Assembly (NCBI GenBank): GCA_001899205.1
Contig: MKVL01000025.1
Span: 186,001-250,000 of the forward strand
DNA length: 64,000 nucleotides
DNA from: Mesorhizobium sp. 65-26
GTDB taxonomy: Bacteria > Pseudomonadota > Alphaproteobacteria > Rhizobiales > Rhizobiaceae
Direction of reading: 5' to 3'
This document shows positions 23,650 to 33,210 of this stretch, one piece after another. Under the pieces are notes generated by a model. It was given only the letters and a program-made list of their open reading frames with translations, was not told where the DNA came from and did not search any database. The first letter of the stretch is position 1, and each line of letters begins with the position of its first letter. The position numbers and the translations under genes were made by a program.

Positions 23650-25674
23650 TCAGCTTCGATAACAGACGCTTCTCACCGCCTGGGCGATGCGGGCCGCGTT
23701 GGGGATCAGTTCGCGCTCCAGCCCGGCATTGTAGGGCATGGGCAGGTCGGCCATGCCGACCCGCGCCACCGGCGCGTCCAGCCAGTCGAAGGCGCCTTCC
23801 ATGACCAGCGCCGAGATCTCGGCGCCGAAGCCATAGGTGGTCCAGCCTTCGTGAGCGACGACGCAGCGATTGGTCTTGCGCACCGAGGCCAGGATCGTCT
23901 CTCCGTCCAGCGGACGCAGGCTGCGCGGATCGATCACCTCGGCCTCGATGCCGTCGCGGGCAAGCTCGCGCGCGGCCGACAGCGCGGCATCGACCATGGC
24001 CATGGTGGCGACGATGGTAACGTCCTTGCCCTGCCGCCGCACGGCCGCCTTGCCGATCGGCAGCGCATAGGGCGCTTCCGGCACTGCGCCCCGGCTTTGC
24101 TGGTAGAGCAGCTTGTGCTCGATGAACACGACCGGATTGTCGTTGCGGATCGCTGCCGCCAGCAATCCCTTGGCGTCGTAAGGATTGGACGGCGCCAGAA
24201 CGACGAGCCCGGGAATATGGGCGAACCAGGTTTCCAGCGATTGGGAATGCTGTGCGCCGAGGCGGATGCCGCCGCCTTGCGGGCCGCGGATCACCAGCGG
24301 GATGCGCGCCTCGCCGCCCAGCATGAAGCGCAGCTTCGCCGCCTGGTTGACGATGGCGTCCATCATGTGGGTGATGAAATCGAAGAACTGCACCTCCACG
24401 ATCGGGCGCATGCCGGTCAGCGCCGCCCCCACGGCGGCATTGGCCATCACGTTTTCCGAGATCGGCGTGTCGCGCACGCGCTCCGCGCCGAAGGCTTCCT
24501 GCAGGCCGACCGAGCAGTGAAACAGGCCACCAATGCGGCCGACATCCTCGCCAAGCAGGATGACGCTGTCGTCGCGTGCCATTTCCTGGTGCATGGCCTC
24601 GCGCACCGCCTCGACATAACCAAGCTGTCGGGACCCGGCGTCCGGCTCCGGCGAGGTGTCCGGCGATGGCGCCATGACGGCCGGATGCAGGATCTCCATC
24701 GTCGGCTCCGGCGCTTCACCGGCGGCCGCTATCGCTTGTTCGATCTCGGCGTCTGCCCTCGCGGCGACGGCGTCGAGATGATCCTGCGCCACCTGCCTCT
24801 GCCTGAGCTGCTCGGCGACCTTGAGGATCGGGTCACGCTGGCGCCAGGCCTCTTCCTCGGCCTCGGGGCGGTAGCGGGGCAGGTTCGTGCGCATCGAATG
24901 GTCGCCGAAGCGATAGGTCATCGCCTCGATCAGGCTGGGGCCCTGGCCGGCGCGCGCGCGTTCGGCCGCCTGCTTCACGGCGTCTCTTACGATTGTGGCG
25001 TCGTTGCCGTCGATCGTCTCGCCGGGCATGCCGTAGGCGGCGGCACGGAGCGACAAACGGGGCTCGGCGGAAGCGCTTTCCACGCCGAGCGACAGGCCGT
25101 AGCCATTGTTCTCGCAGACGAAGATCACCGGCAGCTTCCACAGCGCGGCGAGGTTGAGGGATTCGTGAAAGATCCCTTCGTTGGAGGCGCCGTCGCCGAA
25201 GAAGACGACGGTGACCTGGTCGCTGTCCCGGATCCGCGCCGACAGCGCCGAGCCGGTGCCGATGCCAAGCCCGGCGCCGACGATGCCGTTGGCGCCGAGA
25301 ATGCCGTGCTCCAGCGCGGCGATGTGCATGGAGCCGCCGAGCCCGTGGCCGTAACCGGTCACGCGGCCGAACAGTTCGGCCATCATCTTGCCGGTGTCGG
25401 CGCCCTTGGCGATGCAATGGCCGTGGCCGCGATGGTGCGAGACGACGTAGTCGTCGTCCCGCAGCGCGGCGCAGGCGCCCACGGCAATCGCTTCCTGGCC
25501 GACGCAGGAATGCGCGGTGCCCTTGATGACACCCGACTTGAACAGTTCCGCCGCCCGCTCCTCGAAGCGGCGGATGCGCAGCATGTCGAGAAAATAGGTT
25601 TCGAGCGCGGCGGTCTCCGGTGCTGGAGACACGCCGGCCGGCGAAACCGTCCTTTCACGACGCGCGGTCCTCAT
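23650..25674 (-). CDS. Thiamine-diphosphate dehydrogenase E1, fused alpha and beta subunits
   Basis: The 674-residue protein fuses the E1-alpha (about residues 20-330) and E1-beta (about 345-674) chains of 2-oxoacid or acetoin dehydrogenase complexes. The thiamine-diphosphate motif runs from GDGASNEG at 160 to ENNGYG near 190, and the beta part starts at 'YVEAVREAMHQEM'. E1 normally decarboxylates a 2-oxoacid or cleaves acetoin and passes the acyl group to a lipoyl E2. No E2 or E3 gene is nearby, so it must borrow them or act alone. ATG 25674 overlaps the SDR stop by four bases. Confidence 0.85.
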   Translation of the reverse strand: MRTARRERTVSPAGVSPAPETAALETYFLDMLRIRRFEERAAELFKSGVIKGTAHSCVGQEAIAVGACAALRDDDYVVSHHRGHGHCIAKGADTGKMMAELFGRVTGYGHGLGGSMHIAALEHGILGANGIVGAGLGIGTGSALSARIRDSDQVTVVFFGDGASNEGIFHESLNLAALWKLPVIFVCENNGYGLSLGVESASAEPRLSLRAAAYGMPGETIDGNDATIVRDAVKQAAERARAGQGPSLIEAMTYRFGDHSMRTNLPRYRPEAEEEAWRQRDPILKVAEQLRQRQVAQDHLDAVAARADAEIEQAIAAAGEAPEPTMEILHPAVMAPSPDTSPEPDAGSRQLGYVEAVREAMHQEMARDDSVILLGEDVGRIGGLFHCSVGLQEAFGAERVRDTPISENVMANAAVGAALTGMRPIVEVQFFDFITHMMDAIVNQAAKLRFMLGGEARIPLVIRGPQGGGIRLGAQHSQSLETWFAHIPGLVVLAPSNPYDAKGLLAAAIRNDNPVVFIEHKLLYQQSRGAVPEAPYALPIGKAAVRRQGKDVTIVATMAMVDAALSAARELARDGIEAEVIDPRSLRPLDGETILASVRKTNRCVVAHEGWTTYGFGAEISALVMEGAFDWLDAPVARVGMADLPMPYNAGLERELIPNAARIAQAVRSVCYRS

Positions 25675-26444
25675 GAGAACAGGCAGCCGCCGTTGACGTC
25701 GATGGTGGTGCCCGTCAGATACGACCCGTCTGGCCCCGCCAGGAAGCTGATCGCGGAGGCGATCTCCGACGGATAGGCCGCGCGGCCGAGCGGGATCTTG
25801 TCCCACTCCGTCTTCTTCATCTCCTCGAAGCTCACATTGCGCTTGGCGGCCTCCTCATGCAGCGCATCGAGATGCATGGAGGTGGCGACGTTGCCGGGCG
25901 CGACGGAGTTGACGCGGATGTTGTCGCCGGCAAGCTCCGCGGCGGCCGTGTGGGTCAGCGAGATGACGCCGGCCTTCGACGCGCAATAGGCGCCGAAATA
26001 GCCGTGGCCGCTCTTGCCGTACCAGCTCGACACGGTGACGATCGAGGCGCCCTTGGCCGCGCGCAGGGCCGGGATGAAGTGCTTCATCAGCAGCAGGTTG
26101 GCGCGCAGGTTGATGTTGAAGACGCGGTCCCATTCCTCGATGTCGAGCGTCTCGATCGACCCCACCTTCTGCAGCACCCCGGCCACCAGGCCGAGGAACT
26201 TCAGCGGCGCGCCGATCGATGCCACGGCGGCGTCGATCTTGCCGTACTGGTCGGGCCTGGTGATGTCGGCGGCGACGCCGACGACCTTCTGGCCGTCGCC
26301 GACCTTCATCTGCCTGGCCACCTCGGCGACGGCGTCCGTCTGGTCGACGAGCACCAGCGACCAGCCGTCGCTGACAAGCCGTTCCGCCGTGGCGCGTCCG
26401 ATGCCTCCGGCCGCGCCGGTCAGGATTCCGGTTCTCGCGCTCAT
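25671..26444 (-). CDS. Short-chain dehydrogenase/reductase (SDR)
   Basis: The 257-residue protein is a classical SDR with the NAD(P) motif TGAAGGIG (residues 9-16) and the catalytic Ser139/140, Tyr153 and Lys157 in 'SSWYGKSG...YCASK'. The usual NNAG motif reads LVAG, which is uncommon. Its start and stop overlap the genes on both sides by four bases. It probably oxidises a sugar or polyol hydroxyl imported by the operon's ABC system; the substrate is not known. Confidence 0.85.
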   Translation of the reverse strand: MSARTGILTGAAGGIGRATAERLVSDGWSLVLVDQTDAVAEVARQMKVGDGQKVVGVAADITRPDQYGKIDAAVASIGAPLKFLGLVAGVLQKVGSIETLDIEEWDRVFNINLRANLLLMKHFIPALRAAKGASIVTVSSWYGKSGHGYFGAYCASKAGVISLTHTAAAELAGDNIRVNSVAPGNVATSMHLDALHEEAAKRNVSFEEMKKTEWDKIPLGRAAYPSEIASAISFLAGPDGSYLTGTTIDVNGGCLFS

Positions 26445-27226
26445 TGCAGGATCATCCCGCCGTCGATGAGCAGGACCTGCCCGGTCATGTAGTCGGATTG
26501 CGGCGACCACAGGAAGCGGACCGTGCCGACGACGTCGGACGGCTTGGCGACCCTGCCGAGCAGGATCTGGCTGGCCAGCGAGCTCATCGCTTCGCCGGGC
26601 TTGGAGCTTGCGCCCATCGCCAGCAGGTCGGCGTCGAGCTTCTCCCAAAGCGGCGTGTCGACGACACCGGGGCCGAAGGCGTTGACGGTGATGCCCTTGC
26701 CGGCGAGCGCGCGGGCGCCTGCCTGGGTCAGGCTGATGACGGCCGCTTTGCTGGCGGAGTAGGGCGCGAAATCGGGGAAGCCGGTGCGGCCGGCGATCGA
26801 GGCGGTGTTGATGATCTTGCCCTTGATGCCGTGCTCGATCATCGTCTTGGCCGCTTCCTGGATGCCGATCAGCACGCCGAGCGCGTTGACGTCCATGATC
26901 GCGTGCCAGGTCTTCTCGGTCGCTTCCAGGAAGGGCTCCGGCTTGTTGAAACCGGCATTGTTGACCATCACCGTGAGCTCGCCGAACGCCTTGCGGCAGG
27001 CGGCGATCGCTGCCTGCACCTCGGCGCGCTTGGTCACGTCGACCTTGCTGAAGACGACGCGCCCCGCATGGGCCTTCGACAGCTCCTTGACGGTCTGTTC
27101 CCCGACCGCCGGATCGACGTCGGCGATGACCACGCCATAGCCGTCCTCAAGCAGCGCCGTCGCGATCTGCCGGCCTATGCCTCGCGCCGCGCCTGTGACG
27201 ACGGCTCCCTTCTTGTCGTTGCTCAT
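26441..27226 (-). CDS. Short-chain dehydrogenase/reductase (SDR)
   Basis: The 261-residue classical SDR has TGAARGIG (11-18), NNAG (89-92) and the catalytic S143, Y156 and K160. Among family members it resembles acetoin/diacetyl and sorbitol dehydrogenases, which would suit the downstream E1 gene, but this is a loose likeness. AAGGAGG lies seven bases before ATG 27226; a GTG one codon earlier is also possible. It follows the permease genes after 49 bases. Confidence 0.85.
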   Translation of the reverse strand: MSNDKKGAVVTGAARGIGRQIATALLEDGYGVVIADVDPAVGEQTVKELSKAHAGRVVFSKVDVTKRAEVQAAIAACRKAFGELTVMVNNAGFNKPEPFLEATEKTWHAIMDVNALGVLIGIQEAAKTMIEHGIKGKIINTASIAGRTGFPDFAPYSASKAAVISLTQAGARALAGKGITVNAFGPGVVDTPLWEKLDADLLAMGASSKPGEAMSSLASQILLGRVAKPSDVVGTVRFLWSPQSDYMTGQVLLIDGGMILQ

Positions 27227-27275
27227 CACGAAACCTCCTTCTTCACGATTTACAGATCTGTTGTGCGAATGGTTC

Positions 27276-28235
27276 TCACGCGCGCGCCGGTTGCGGTTCG
27301 CGCCCGCGCCGGCGCAGCCAGTAGTCGAGCAGCAGCATCGCTAGCAGTATGCCGCCGATGACGATGTTCTCGAACGAGCCCGGTATGCCGCCCAGCGAGA
27401 CCGCCGACGATATCAGCCGGATGATCAGCGCGCCGAGCAGCACGTTGACGATGGTTCCGCGTCCGCCTTCCAGCGGCACGCCGCCAACCACCGCGACAGT
27501 GATGCCCGACAACAGGAAGCTGTCGAAGCCGATGCCGGAGGCCGATCCCGAGCGCAGCGCCGCGAGGATGCCGGCCGTGGCGCCGAGCATGGCGGAACCG
27601 GCGAAGGCCGCCATATGCACCGGCAGCGTGGCGACGCCGGAGCCGCGTGCCCGTTCGATGTTGCCGCCCACCGCGTACATGGCAAGCCCGAGCCTGGTGT
27701 AGCGCATCAATATGCCGACGATGACGACGACGGCGAGCCCGATGAGGCCGAGCAGGGTGACCGGCCCCATCGGCGCGACGAGCGCGTCCGATGCCCAGAA
27801 CAGCCGTTCGGGCAGGATGGCCGGCCGCTGCGGCGCCATGACCAGCGCCAGGCCGCGCAAGGCGATCAGCATGCACACGGTGAGCACCAGCGAGTTCACG
27901 CCGGTCCGGTCGATGACGTAACCGATCACCGCGCCATAGAGGCCGGCGGTGAGCAGTGCCACCGCGATGCCGAGCGCAAGCGACGTTTCGGAGAGCGACA
28001 GGGCCATGATCGCCGCGACCGCCGCCACCGAGGCGACGGCAAGATCGAGCTGGCCGACGATCATGGTCAGCATGATGCCGGTCCCGACCAGCGCGATCAG
28101 GCCGATGTTTTCGGTGATCGACGCCGCGTTGGCGATCGAGGCGAAGCCCGGCATGGTGATCGAGAAGGCGACGAGCAGGACCGCGCACAGCACGAGGCGG
28201 ACCTTGAAGCCGGTGTCGAGGAAGCTGGTCTTCAT
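27276..28235 (-). CDS. Sugar-type ABC transporter permease (RbsC-like)
   Basis: The 319-residue inner-membrane protein has eight to ten hydrophobic segments and the RbsC/XylH-type motif 'VVGGVPLEGGRGTIVNVLLGALI' late in the chain. It overlaps the preceding permease gene by four bases, and the pair probably forms a heterodimeric channel with the RbsA-like ATPase encoded upstream. The solute is unknown. Confidence 0.85.
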   Translation of the reverse strand: MKTSFLDTGFKVRLVLCAVLLVAFSITMPGFASIANAASITENIGLIALVGTGIMLTMIVGQLDLAVASVAAVAAIMALSLSETSLALGIAVALLTAGLYGAVIGYVIDRTGVNSLVLTVCMLIALRGLALVMAPQRPAILPERLFWASDALVAPMGPVTLLGLIGLAVVVIVGILMRYTRLGLAMYAVGGNIERARGSGVATLPVHMAAFAGSAMLGATAGILAALRSGSASGIGFDSFLLSGITVAVVGGVPLEGGRGTIVNVLLGALIIRLISSAVSLGGIPGSFENIVIGGILLAMLLLDYWLRRRGREPQPARA

Positions 28236-29203
28236 GGGTTGCGCGCCTTGAGCAGTTTCATCGACAGGAGCACGGCCGCCGCGAGTAGCCCCTTCAGCAG
28301 GTCGCGCACACCGGCGTCGATGCCGAGCAGCAGCATGATGTTGCCGAGCATGGTCAGCACGATCGCGCCGAAGCCGGCGCGCCAGAGTTGGCCTTCACCG
28401 CCCTGGATCGCGATGCCGCCGACGAGGATCGCGGCAACCACGTCGATGGTCAGGCCGCGGAACATGTCGCTCTTTGCCTGCGAGACCTGACCGACGACAA
28501 GGATGCCGACGAGCGCGGCGGTGAGGGCCGCCGCGACGAAGGCGATCATGATGATGCGCCGGGTCGGCACGCCGATCAGGTCGGCCGCCTTGGGATTGGC
28601 GCCAGTCAGCACCATCTGGCGGCCGAGCCTGGTGCGCGCCAGGAACAGCGAGCCAAGCACAAGCAGGATGATGAAGATGATCGCCTGGTTGGGGACGCCG
28701 AAAGTGGTGCCGCCGCCGAGCCAGGCGATCGGGTTGGGGCTGAGCGTGATGGTGCGGTTGTCGGCAAGCATGACGACGGTGCCGAACAGCGCCGATCCGA
28801 AGGCGAGCGTGGTGACGATCGGGTTGAGGCCGCGCGACACCAGATAGCCCTGGACGAGGCCAAGCACGATGGCGACGGCGAAGGCCAGCGCGAAGGCGAG
28901 TACCACCGGCTGGCCGGCCGATACCGTCGCCGCGAACACATAGGCCGCCGTCACCGCCTGCTGCTCGATGGCCAGGCTGACGAACTTGCCCGAGATGGTG
29001 ATGGCCGCGGTGCCGATGGCGGCGATGCCGGTGATCGCCGACGCCTGCACGACGGCGATCAGGTTGGGCGTCGTGCCGAAGCCGTCGACGGTCAGCGAGG
29101 CGATGACGGCCAGCGCTATGATCGGCAGGAACGGCCCGAGCCTCTTCAGCCAGATGCGGCCCATGCCTTGAGCGCCGTTCGCGCCCTGCTGTTTCGCGCT
29201 CAT
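28232..29203 (-). CDS. Sugar-type ABC transporter permease (RbsC-like)
   Basis: The 323-residue inner-membrane protein is a second RbsC-type permease of the same importer, with 'ILVGGIAIQGGEGQLWRAGFGAI' as the coupling region. ATG 29203 is one base after the ATPase stop and has GAG spaced about six bases away. A start at 29227 would add eight residues and overlap the ATPase gene. Two distinct permeases in one importer are common in this family. Confidence 0.85.
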   Translation of the reverse strand: MSAKQQGANGAQGMGRIWLKRLGPFLPIIALAVIASLTVDGFGTTPNLIAVVQASAITGIAAIGTAAITISGKFVSLAIEQQAVTAAYVFAATVSAGQPVVLAFALAFAVAIVLGLVQGYLVSRGLNPIVTTLAFGSALFGTVVMLADNRTITLSPNPIAWLGGGTTFGVPNQAIIFIILLVLGSLFLARTRLGRQMVLTGANPKAADLIGVPTRRIIMIAFVAAALTAALVGILVVGQVSQAKSDMFRGLTIDVVAAILVGGIAIQGGEGQLWRAGFGAIVLTMLGNIMLLLGIDAGVRDLLKGLLAAAVLLSMKLLKARNP

Positions 29204-29204
29204 G

Positions 29205-30683
29205 TCACTCACGCTCGATACCGCCATGCGTAATCCATGTCGCCAGTTGGTCGCGCGTCAGCTGCGCGGAAGGGGCCTCGTGCACCAGCCTGTTGGCGTG
29301 GAACACCTGCACGCGTTCGCCGAAGCCGAGCACCTCGTCGAGATCTGTGCTGGCGAACAGGATCGCCAGTCCGTCCTCGGCGAGCGCGCGGAGCAGGCGA
29401 TAGATTTCCGCCCGCGCGCCGACGTCGACGCCGCGCGTCGGTTCCTCCAGCAAAAGGATGCGCGGCTTGCCCGACAGCCATTTGCCGATCGAGACCTTCT
29501 GGGCATTGCCGCCCGACAGGGCGTGTACCGGGCGTTCGCGATAGGCCGGCAGGATCGTCATGCGGTCGGCGACCACCTCGACCGACTGCCGCAGGCGCGA
29601 CGGGCTGACCAGCCCCCACAGCCCGGACTGCGCCAGGGCCGGCGCGCTCATGCTTTCCCAGACCGGCAGGTCGCGGAAGAAGCCGTCGAGCTGGCGATCG
29701 TCCGAGCAATAGGCGATGTCGCCCTGGGCCACGCGGCGGGCGGTGTGACCATCGAATTCTATCGTGCCGGCGGTGAGCGGGCTTACGCCGGCGATGGCGC
29801 GCAGCGGCTCGACGAAACCGCTGCCGAGCTGGCCGCAGGCCGCGACGATCTCTCCGGGACGCAGGTCGAGGTCGATCGGTGACGCAATACCGCGCGTGGC
29901 GACGCCCTTGAGCCGCGCCACGGGTGCTGGAAGGGCTGATTGGTCGCGCGTGGGTACGCCGGGATAGAGCTCGTCGAGTTCACGCCCGATCATAGCGTGC
30001 ACGATGCGCGCCATGCTGGCCTCCTTGATGGGGAAGGCATCGGCGAGCCGGCCGTTGCGCAGCACCACGGCCGCGTCGCAGATCTCTTCGAGCTCGTTAA
30101 GGCGATGTGTGATGTAAAGGACGACATTGCCTTCGCTGGCAAGGCGCAGCACGGCCTTGTGCACGAGGTCTATGTCGGTGTCGGCCAGGGCCGCCGTCGG
30201 TTCGTCCAGCACGAGCACGCGCGCGTTCTGCGACAGCATGCGTGCGATCTCGACCAACTGCCTTTCGCCGATCGTCAGCGCGCCGACGGGCGTGTCCGGA
30301 TCGACATGGCCGAGGCCAAGCCGTTCGAGGTAGGGCTTGCAGAAAGCCGCTGCCGAGCCGCGGCGCAACCAGCCCGACGGCTGCGTCAGCATGAAATTCT
30401 CGGCGATGCTGAGATTGGCCAGCACGCTGATCTCCTGCTGCACGACCGCGACGCCGGAGCGGCTGGCGCGCTCGGGACTGGAGAGATCGACCGGCGCGCC
30501 GTTGACCCGGATCGTGCCGGCGGACGGAGTGACCAGGCCGGACAGGATCTTGACCAGCGTGGACTTGCCGGCGCCGTTCTCGCCGAGCAGCGCGGTGACC
30601 TTGCCTGCCTCGACGCTGAAGGAAACGTCGGTCAGGGCATGCACCGGCCCATAGGATTTCGACAGATCGCTGATCTCGAGCAT
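29205..30683 (-). CDS. Sugar-type ABC transporter ATP-binding protein (RbsA-like, two ATPase domains)
   Basis: The 492-residue protein has two fused ATPase domains. The first has a full Walker A, GENGAGKST, near residue 37. In the second the corresponding loop reads GQLGSGFVE, without the Lys, as is usual for RbsA-type second domains; its signature LSGGNAQK and Walker B LLLEEPTRGVD remain. ATG 30683 gives the normal N-terminus MLEISDLSKSYG; the ribosome site is weak. A stable hairpin separates it from the binding-protein gene. Confidence 0.85.
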   Translation of the reverse strand: MLEISDLSKSYGPVHALTDVSFSVEAGKVTALLGENGAGKSTLVKILSGLVTPSAGTIRVNGAPVDLSSPERASRSGVAVVQQEISVLANLSIAENFMLTQPSGWLRRGSAAAFCKPYLERLGLGHVDPDTPVGALTIGERQLVEIARMLSQNARVLVLDEPTAALADTDIDLVHKAVLRLASEGNVVLYITHRLNELEEICDAAVVLRNGRLADAFPIKEASMARIVHAMIGRELDELYPGVPTRDQSALPAPVARLKGVATRGIASPIDLDLRPGEIVAACGQLGSGFVEPLRAIAGVSPLTAGTIEFDGHTARRVAQGDIAYCSDDRQLDGFFRDLPVWESMSAPALAQSGLWGLVSPSRLRQSVEVVADRMTILPAYRERPVHALSGGNAQKVSIGKWLSGKPRILLLEEPTRGVDVGARAEIYRLLRALAEDGLAILFASTDLDEVLGFGERVQVFHANRLVHEAPSAQLTRDQLATWITHGGIERE

Positions 30684-30700
30684 TCGTAACACCGGCCATA

Positions 30701-30726
30701 GCTGACGAGGTCGATGCCTCGTCAGC
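30701..30726. other. Intercistronic hairpin between binding-protein and ATPase genes
   Basis: GCTGACGAGG (30701-30710) and CCTCGTCAGC (30717-30726) form a perfect ten-base-pair stem with a six-base loop. No T-run follows on either strand. It lies between the binding-protein stop (30760) and the ATPase start (30683). Such hairpins often block 3' exonucleases or cause partial termination, so that the binding protein is made in excess over the membrane parts. Confidence 0.65.
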
Positions 30727-30759
30727 AGCTTGGTTCGTCTGGAAATTTCCGTTCGCGGA

Positions 30760-31881
30760 TCAGTAGACGCAATGATCCGAGAAGGATTCACCCCACAGCT
30801 TGAAGCTGGAAAGGATGGTTCCGGCCTTGTCCTTGTCCGTGCCGACGATGACCTGCGGGTTGGGGATGATGTTGATCTTGCTCGGCGCGAAGTCGAAGTC
30901 GGGCCGCTTGTCGGCCGTATCGGGCGCGATGTACTGGCCGTCCTTCACCTGCTTGCCGTAGGCGAAATAGCGGGCCACGACATTGAGCGAGAACCAGCCC
31001 TCCAGGCCGGCAGCCTGCACGCCGGTGGCGAACTCTTTGGCCGACTTGATGGCCGAGATGTCGGCGATGCAGGTGGCGCTGATCAGATAGACGTCCTTAC
31101 CGGGAACGAGGCCGACTTCTTCAAGGGCCTGCACGGCGCCCGTGACCGGACCGTCGGAAGCGCCATAGACGAAGTTGATACCCTTGTTGCGGATGCTCGG
31201 AATGAGCTGGCTCATGGCCTTGTAGCCGCTGGCGTTGTCGAAGCCGGCATATTCCGACGCGATGACGTTGAACGGCTTGTCCTTGGTCACTTCCTGGAAG
31301 CCGGCCTCGCGGTCGTCGCCGGCCGAATAGCCGGGGATGAACTTCAGGATGACGAGGTTGCCGCCGTCGCTGGAGAGCTTTTTGCCTGCCGCGACATAGG
31401 CGTCACGCGCCGCCAGCGCGTTCTTGCCGGCGATCTGGCCGTTGAAATGGTCGTCGACGCCGGCATAGGCGACGACCAGGTCCTTGGCCTCCGGCCGCAG
31501 CGCCTGGTTGACCTGGAACACCGGCACGCCGGTGCGGCTCAGGCGGCGCAGCGTGGCGAGGCCGGCCTGGTTGTCGGCGGGCCACCAGACATAGGCCGCC
31601 GGCTGGTTCGGCGAGCTGATGCGCTGCTGCGCCTGCGCGTCCTGTTCGGTCTGGTCGAAATTGTTCTCGATGATGGTGATCTTGTAGTTGGCCTCCGCCG
31701 CGCTCTTCTCCGCGCCGCGAATCCACTGCGCCAGGTAGGCGTTGCTGCGGCTGGGCATCAGCACGACGATCTCCTTGCCGTCGCCGTTGAGCTTGGCGTC
31801 GGCCGCCGCGGCCACCGACGGCGCCCATGCCAGGGCCAGTCCACACAATACAGCCAGGGCTGCACCGATCTTGGTTCTCAT
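30760..31881 (-). CDS. Sugar-type ABC transporter substrate-binding protein
   Basis: The 373-residue periplasmic protein has a Sec signal peptide (hydrophobic residues 6-26, likely cut after SVAAA) and a periplasmic-binding-protein type 1 fold like RbsB, with 'IVVLMPSRSNAYLAQWIRGAEK' at the start of the mature domain. GGGAGGAACCT precedes the ATG. It is the first gene of the nine-gene leftward operon. A 17-base LacI-type operator overlapping a TTGACA box lies 49 bases upstream. Confidence 0.9.
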   Translation of the reverse strand: MRTKIGAALAVLCGLALAWAPSVAAAADAKLNGDGKEIVVLMPSRSNAYLAQWIRGAEKSAAEANYKITIIENNFDQTEQDAQAQQRISSPNQPAAYVWWPADNQAGLATLRRLSRTGVPVFQVNQALRPEAKDLVVAYAGVDDHFNGQIAGKNALAARDAYVAAGKKLSSDGGNLVILKFIPGYSAGDDREAGFQEVTKDKPFNVIASEYAGFDNASGYKAMSQLIPSIRNKGINFVYGASDGPVTGAVQALEEVGLVPGKDVYLISATCIADISAIKSAKEFATGVQAAGLEGWFSLNVVARYFAYGKQVKDGQYIAPDTADKRPDFDFAPSKINIIPNPQVIVGTDKDKAGTILSSFKLWGESFSDHCVY

Positions 31882-31929
31882 AGGTTCCTCCCAATTGGTC
31901 GCCGGAATGAGTAAGCGTCCGAAAACATC

Positions 31930-31946
31930 TTGTCAATCGATTGCAA
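31930..31946 (-). promoter_or_regulatory. LacI-type operator copy 2 with overlapping -35 box
   Basis: On the minus strand this reads TTGCAATCGATTGACAA, exactly as at 33211-33227 on the plus strand. Its right half contains TTGACA, a consensus -35 box, followed after about 17 bases by a TACTCA-like -10. Repressor binding here should block the promoter of the operon starting at 31881. Confidence 0.75.
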
Positions 31947-32150
31947 AAAGTGTTGTCTTGTGGTGGTCGCCGGGATCATGTCGGCGGCCTGACGGGGGGT
32001 AATCTTGATCTCGATGAGGCAACCAGTTCCTCGCCTGGCCGTTTCAATCCACAGGGCGAAAGCGGGTCCGGCGTGCGGTCTCTTGTCAAACGCTCGCCGA
32101 TCTGTCAGCAAGATCAAGGGGTTGGGCAACGCAATGATGATGCGGGCAAG

Positions 32151-33167
32151 ATGATGGCGCGCTTGAACATGCGAGAGCTCGCGCTGAAGCTGGGGGTGGA
32201 CCGGGCGACCATCTCCCGCGCTCTCAGCAGCGACAAGGCCCATCTCGTCGCTCCGGCCACGCGCGAGCGCATCCGCCAGGAAGCCTTCGCCGCCGGCTAC
32301 CGGCCGGACCTGACGGCGGCCGCGTTGCGCCGTGGCCGCTCGAACACGATCGGCATCCTGGTGTCCGATCTCGGCAACGAGACCTTCATCGAGGTCATCC
32401 GCACAATTTTCCGTTATCTGGACAAGCGCCCCGGCGAGGCGTCGCTGACGCCGCTCATCGCGGAAACGCTGGACCAACCGGACGCCACGCGGCGCCTTAT
32501 CGACACCTTCCTGTCGCGGCGTGTCGACGCCATCATCTCGCTCGCTTCCACCGAGGCCGACACGCCGATCCTGCAGCAGGCGGCCCGCGAGGTCCCTGTC
32601 GTGCTGGCGATTCGCAGCATCGCGGGCGCCGTCTTTCCATCCTCGCTCTGCGACGACAGGGCGGGCGGCGCGATGGTCGCGACGCACTTCGCCGAGCGCG
32701 GCCACAAGGTGGTCTGCCAGGTGCAGGGACCGCCGCTTTCCGCCACTTTCAAGAACCGGGCGCTTGGGTTTTCCGAGGTTTGCGCGGCGCGATCGATCGT
32801 CGAGATGCCGCAGCGCATCTTCGCCGAGAACGCAACGTCGGCCGCCGGCAAGCGCGCGCTCGACGCCATGCTGGGGATGTCGCCACGCCCCACTGCCGTC
32901 TTCGCGCACAACGATGCGCTGGCGCTCGGCGTCATCGAGGCGATGCGCCATCGCGGCCTTCGCTATCCCGAGGATCTGGCGATCGTCGGCTTCAACAACA
33001 CGCATCTCTCGCGTGTGCTGGCGGTGCCGCTTTCGACGGTGGACTACCCGGTGGAGGATGTGAGCCGCCATGCAGGGGAACTCGTCCGCAACCTGATCGA
33101 CAACCCCTCCTATCGGTTCGAGAGCCGGCTGTTCGTGCCGTCGCTGATCGTTCGCGCGTCCTCCTGA
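32151..33167 (+). CDS. LacI-family transcriptional regulator
   Basis: The 338-residue protein has a LacI helix-turn-helix at the N-terminus ('MRELALKLGVDRATISRALS', about residues 7-26), the hinge 'AAALRRGRSNTIGILVSDLG' and a sugar-binding type effector domain. The start is ATG 32151 or 32154; a ribosome site is not obvious. It lies between two ABC operons whose promoters carry the palindrome CAATCGATTG with a central CG, the operator form expected of LacI/PurR proteins. It is therefore the likely repressor of both. The effector is probably the shared sugar-like inducer. Confidence 0.9.
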   Translation: MMARLNMRELALKLGVDRATISRALSSDKAHLVAPATRERIRQEAFAAGYRPDLTAAALRRGRSNTIGILVSDLGNETFIEVIRTIFRYLDKRPGEASLTPLIAETLDQPDATRRLIDTFLSRRVDAIISLASTEADTPILQQAAREVPVVLAIRSIAGAVFPSSLCDDRAGGAMVATHFAERGHKVVCQVQGPPLSATFKNRALGFSEVCAARSIVEMPQRIFAENATSAAGKRALDAMLGMSPRPTAVFAHNDALALGVIEAMRHRGLRYPEDLAIVGFNNTHLSRVLAVPLSTVDYPVEDVSRHAGELVRNLIDNPSYRFESRLFVPSLIVRASS

Positions 33168-33210
33168 ATGGCTGGAACGGGCTCTTTGCAAAGGTGTTGC
33201 CGTGAATTTC

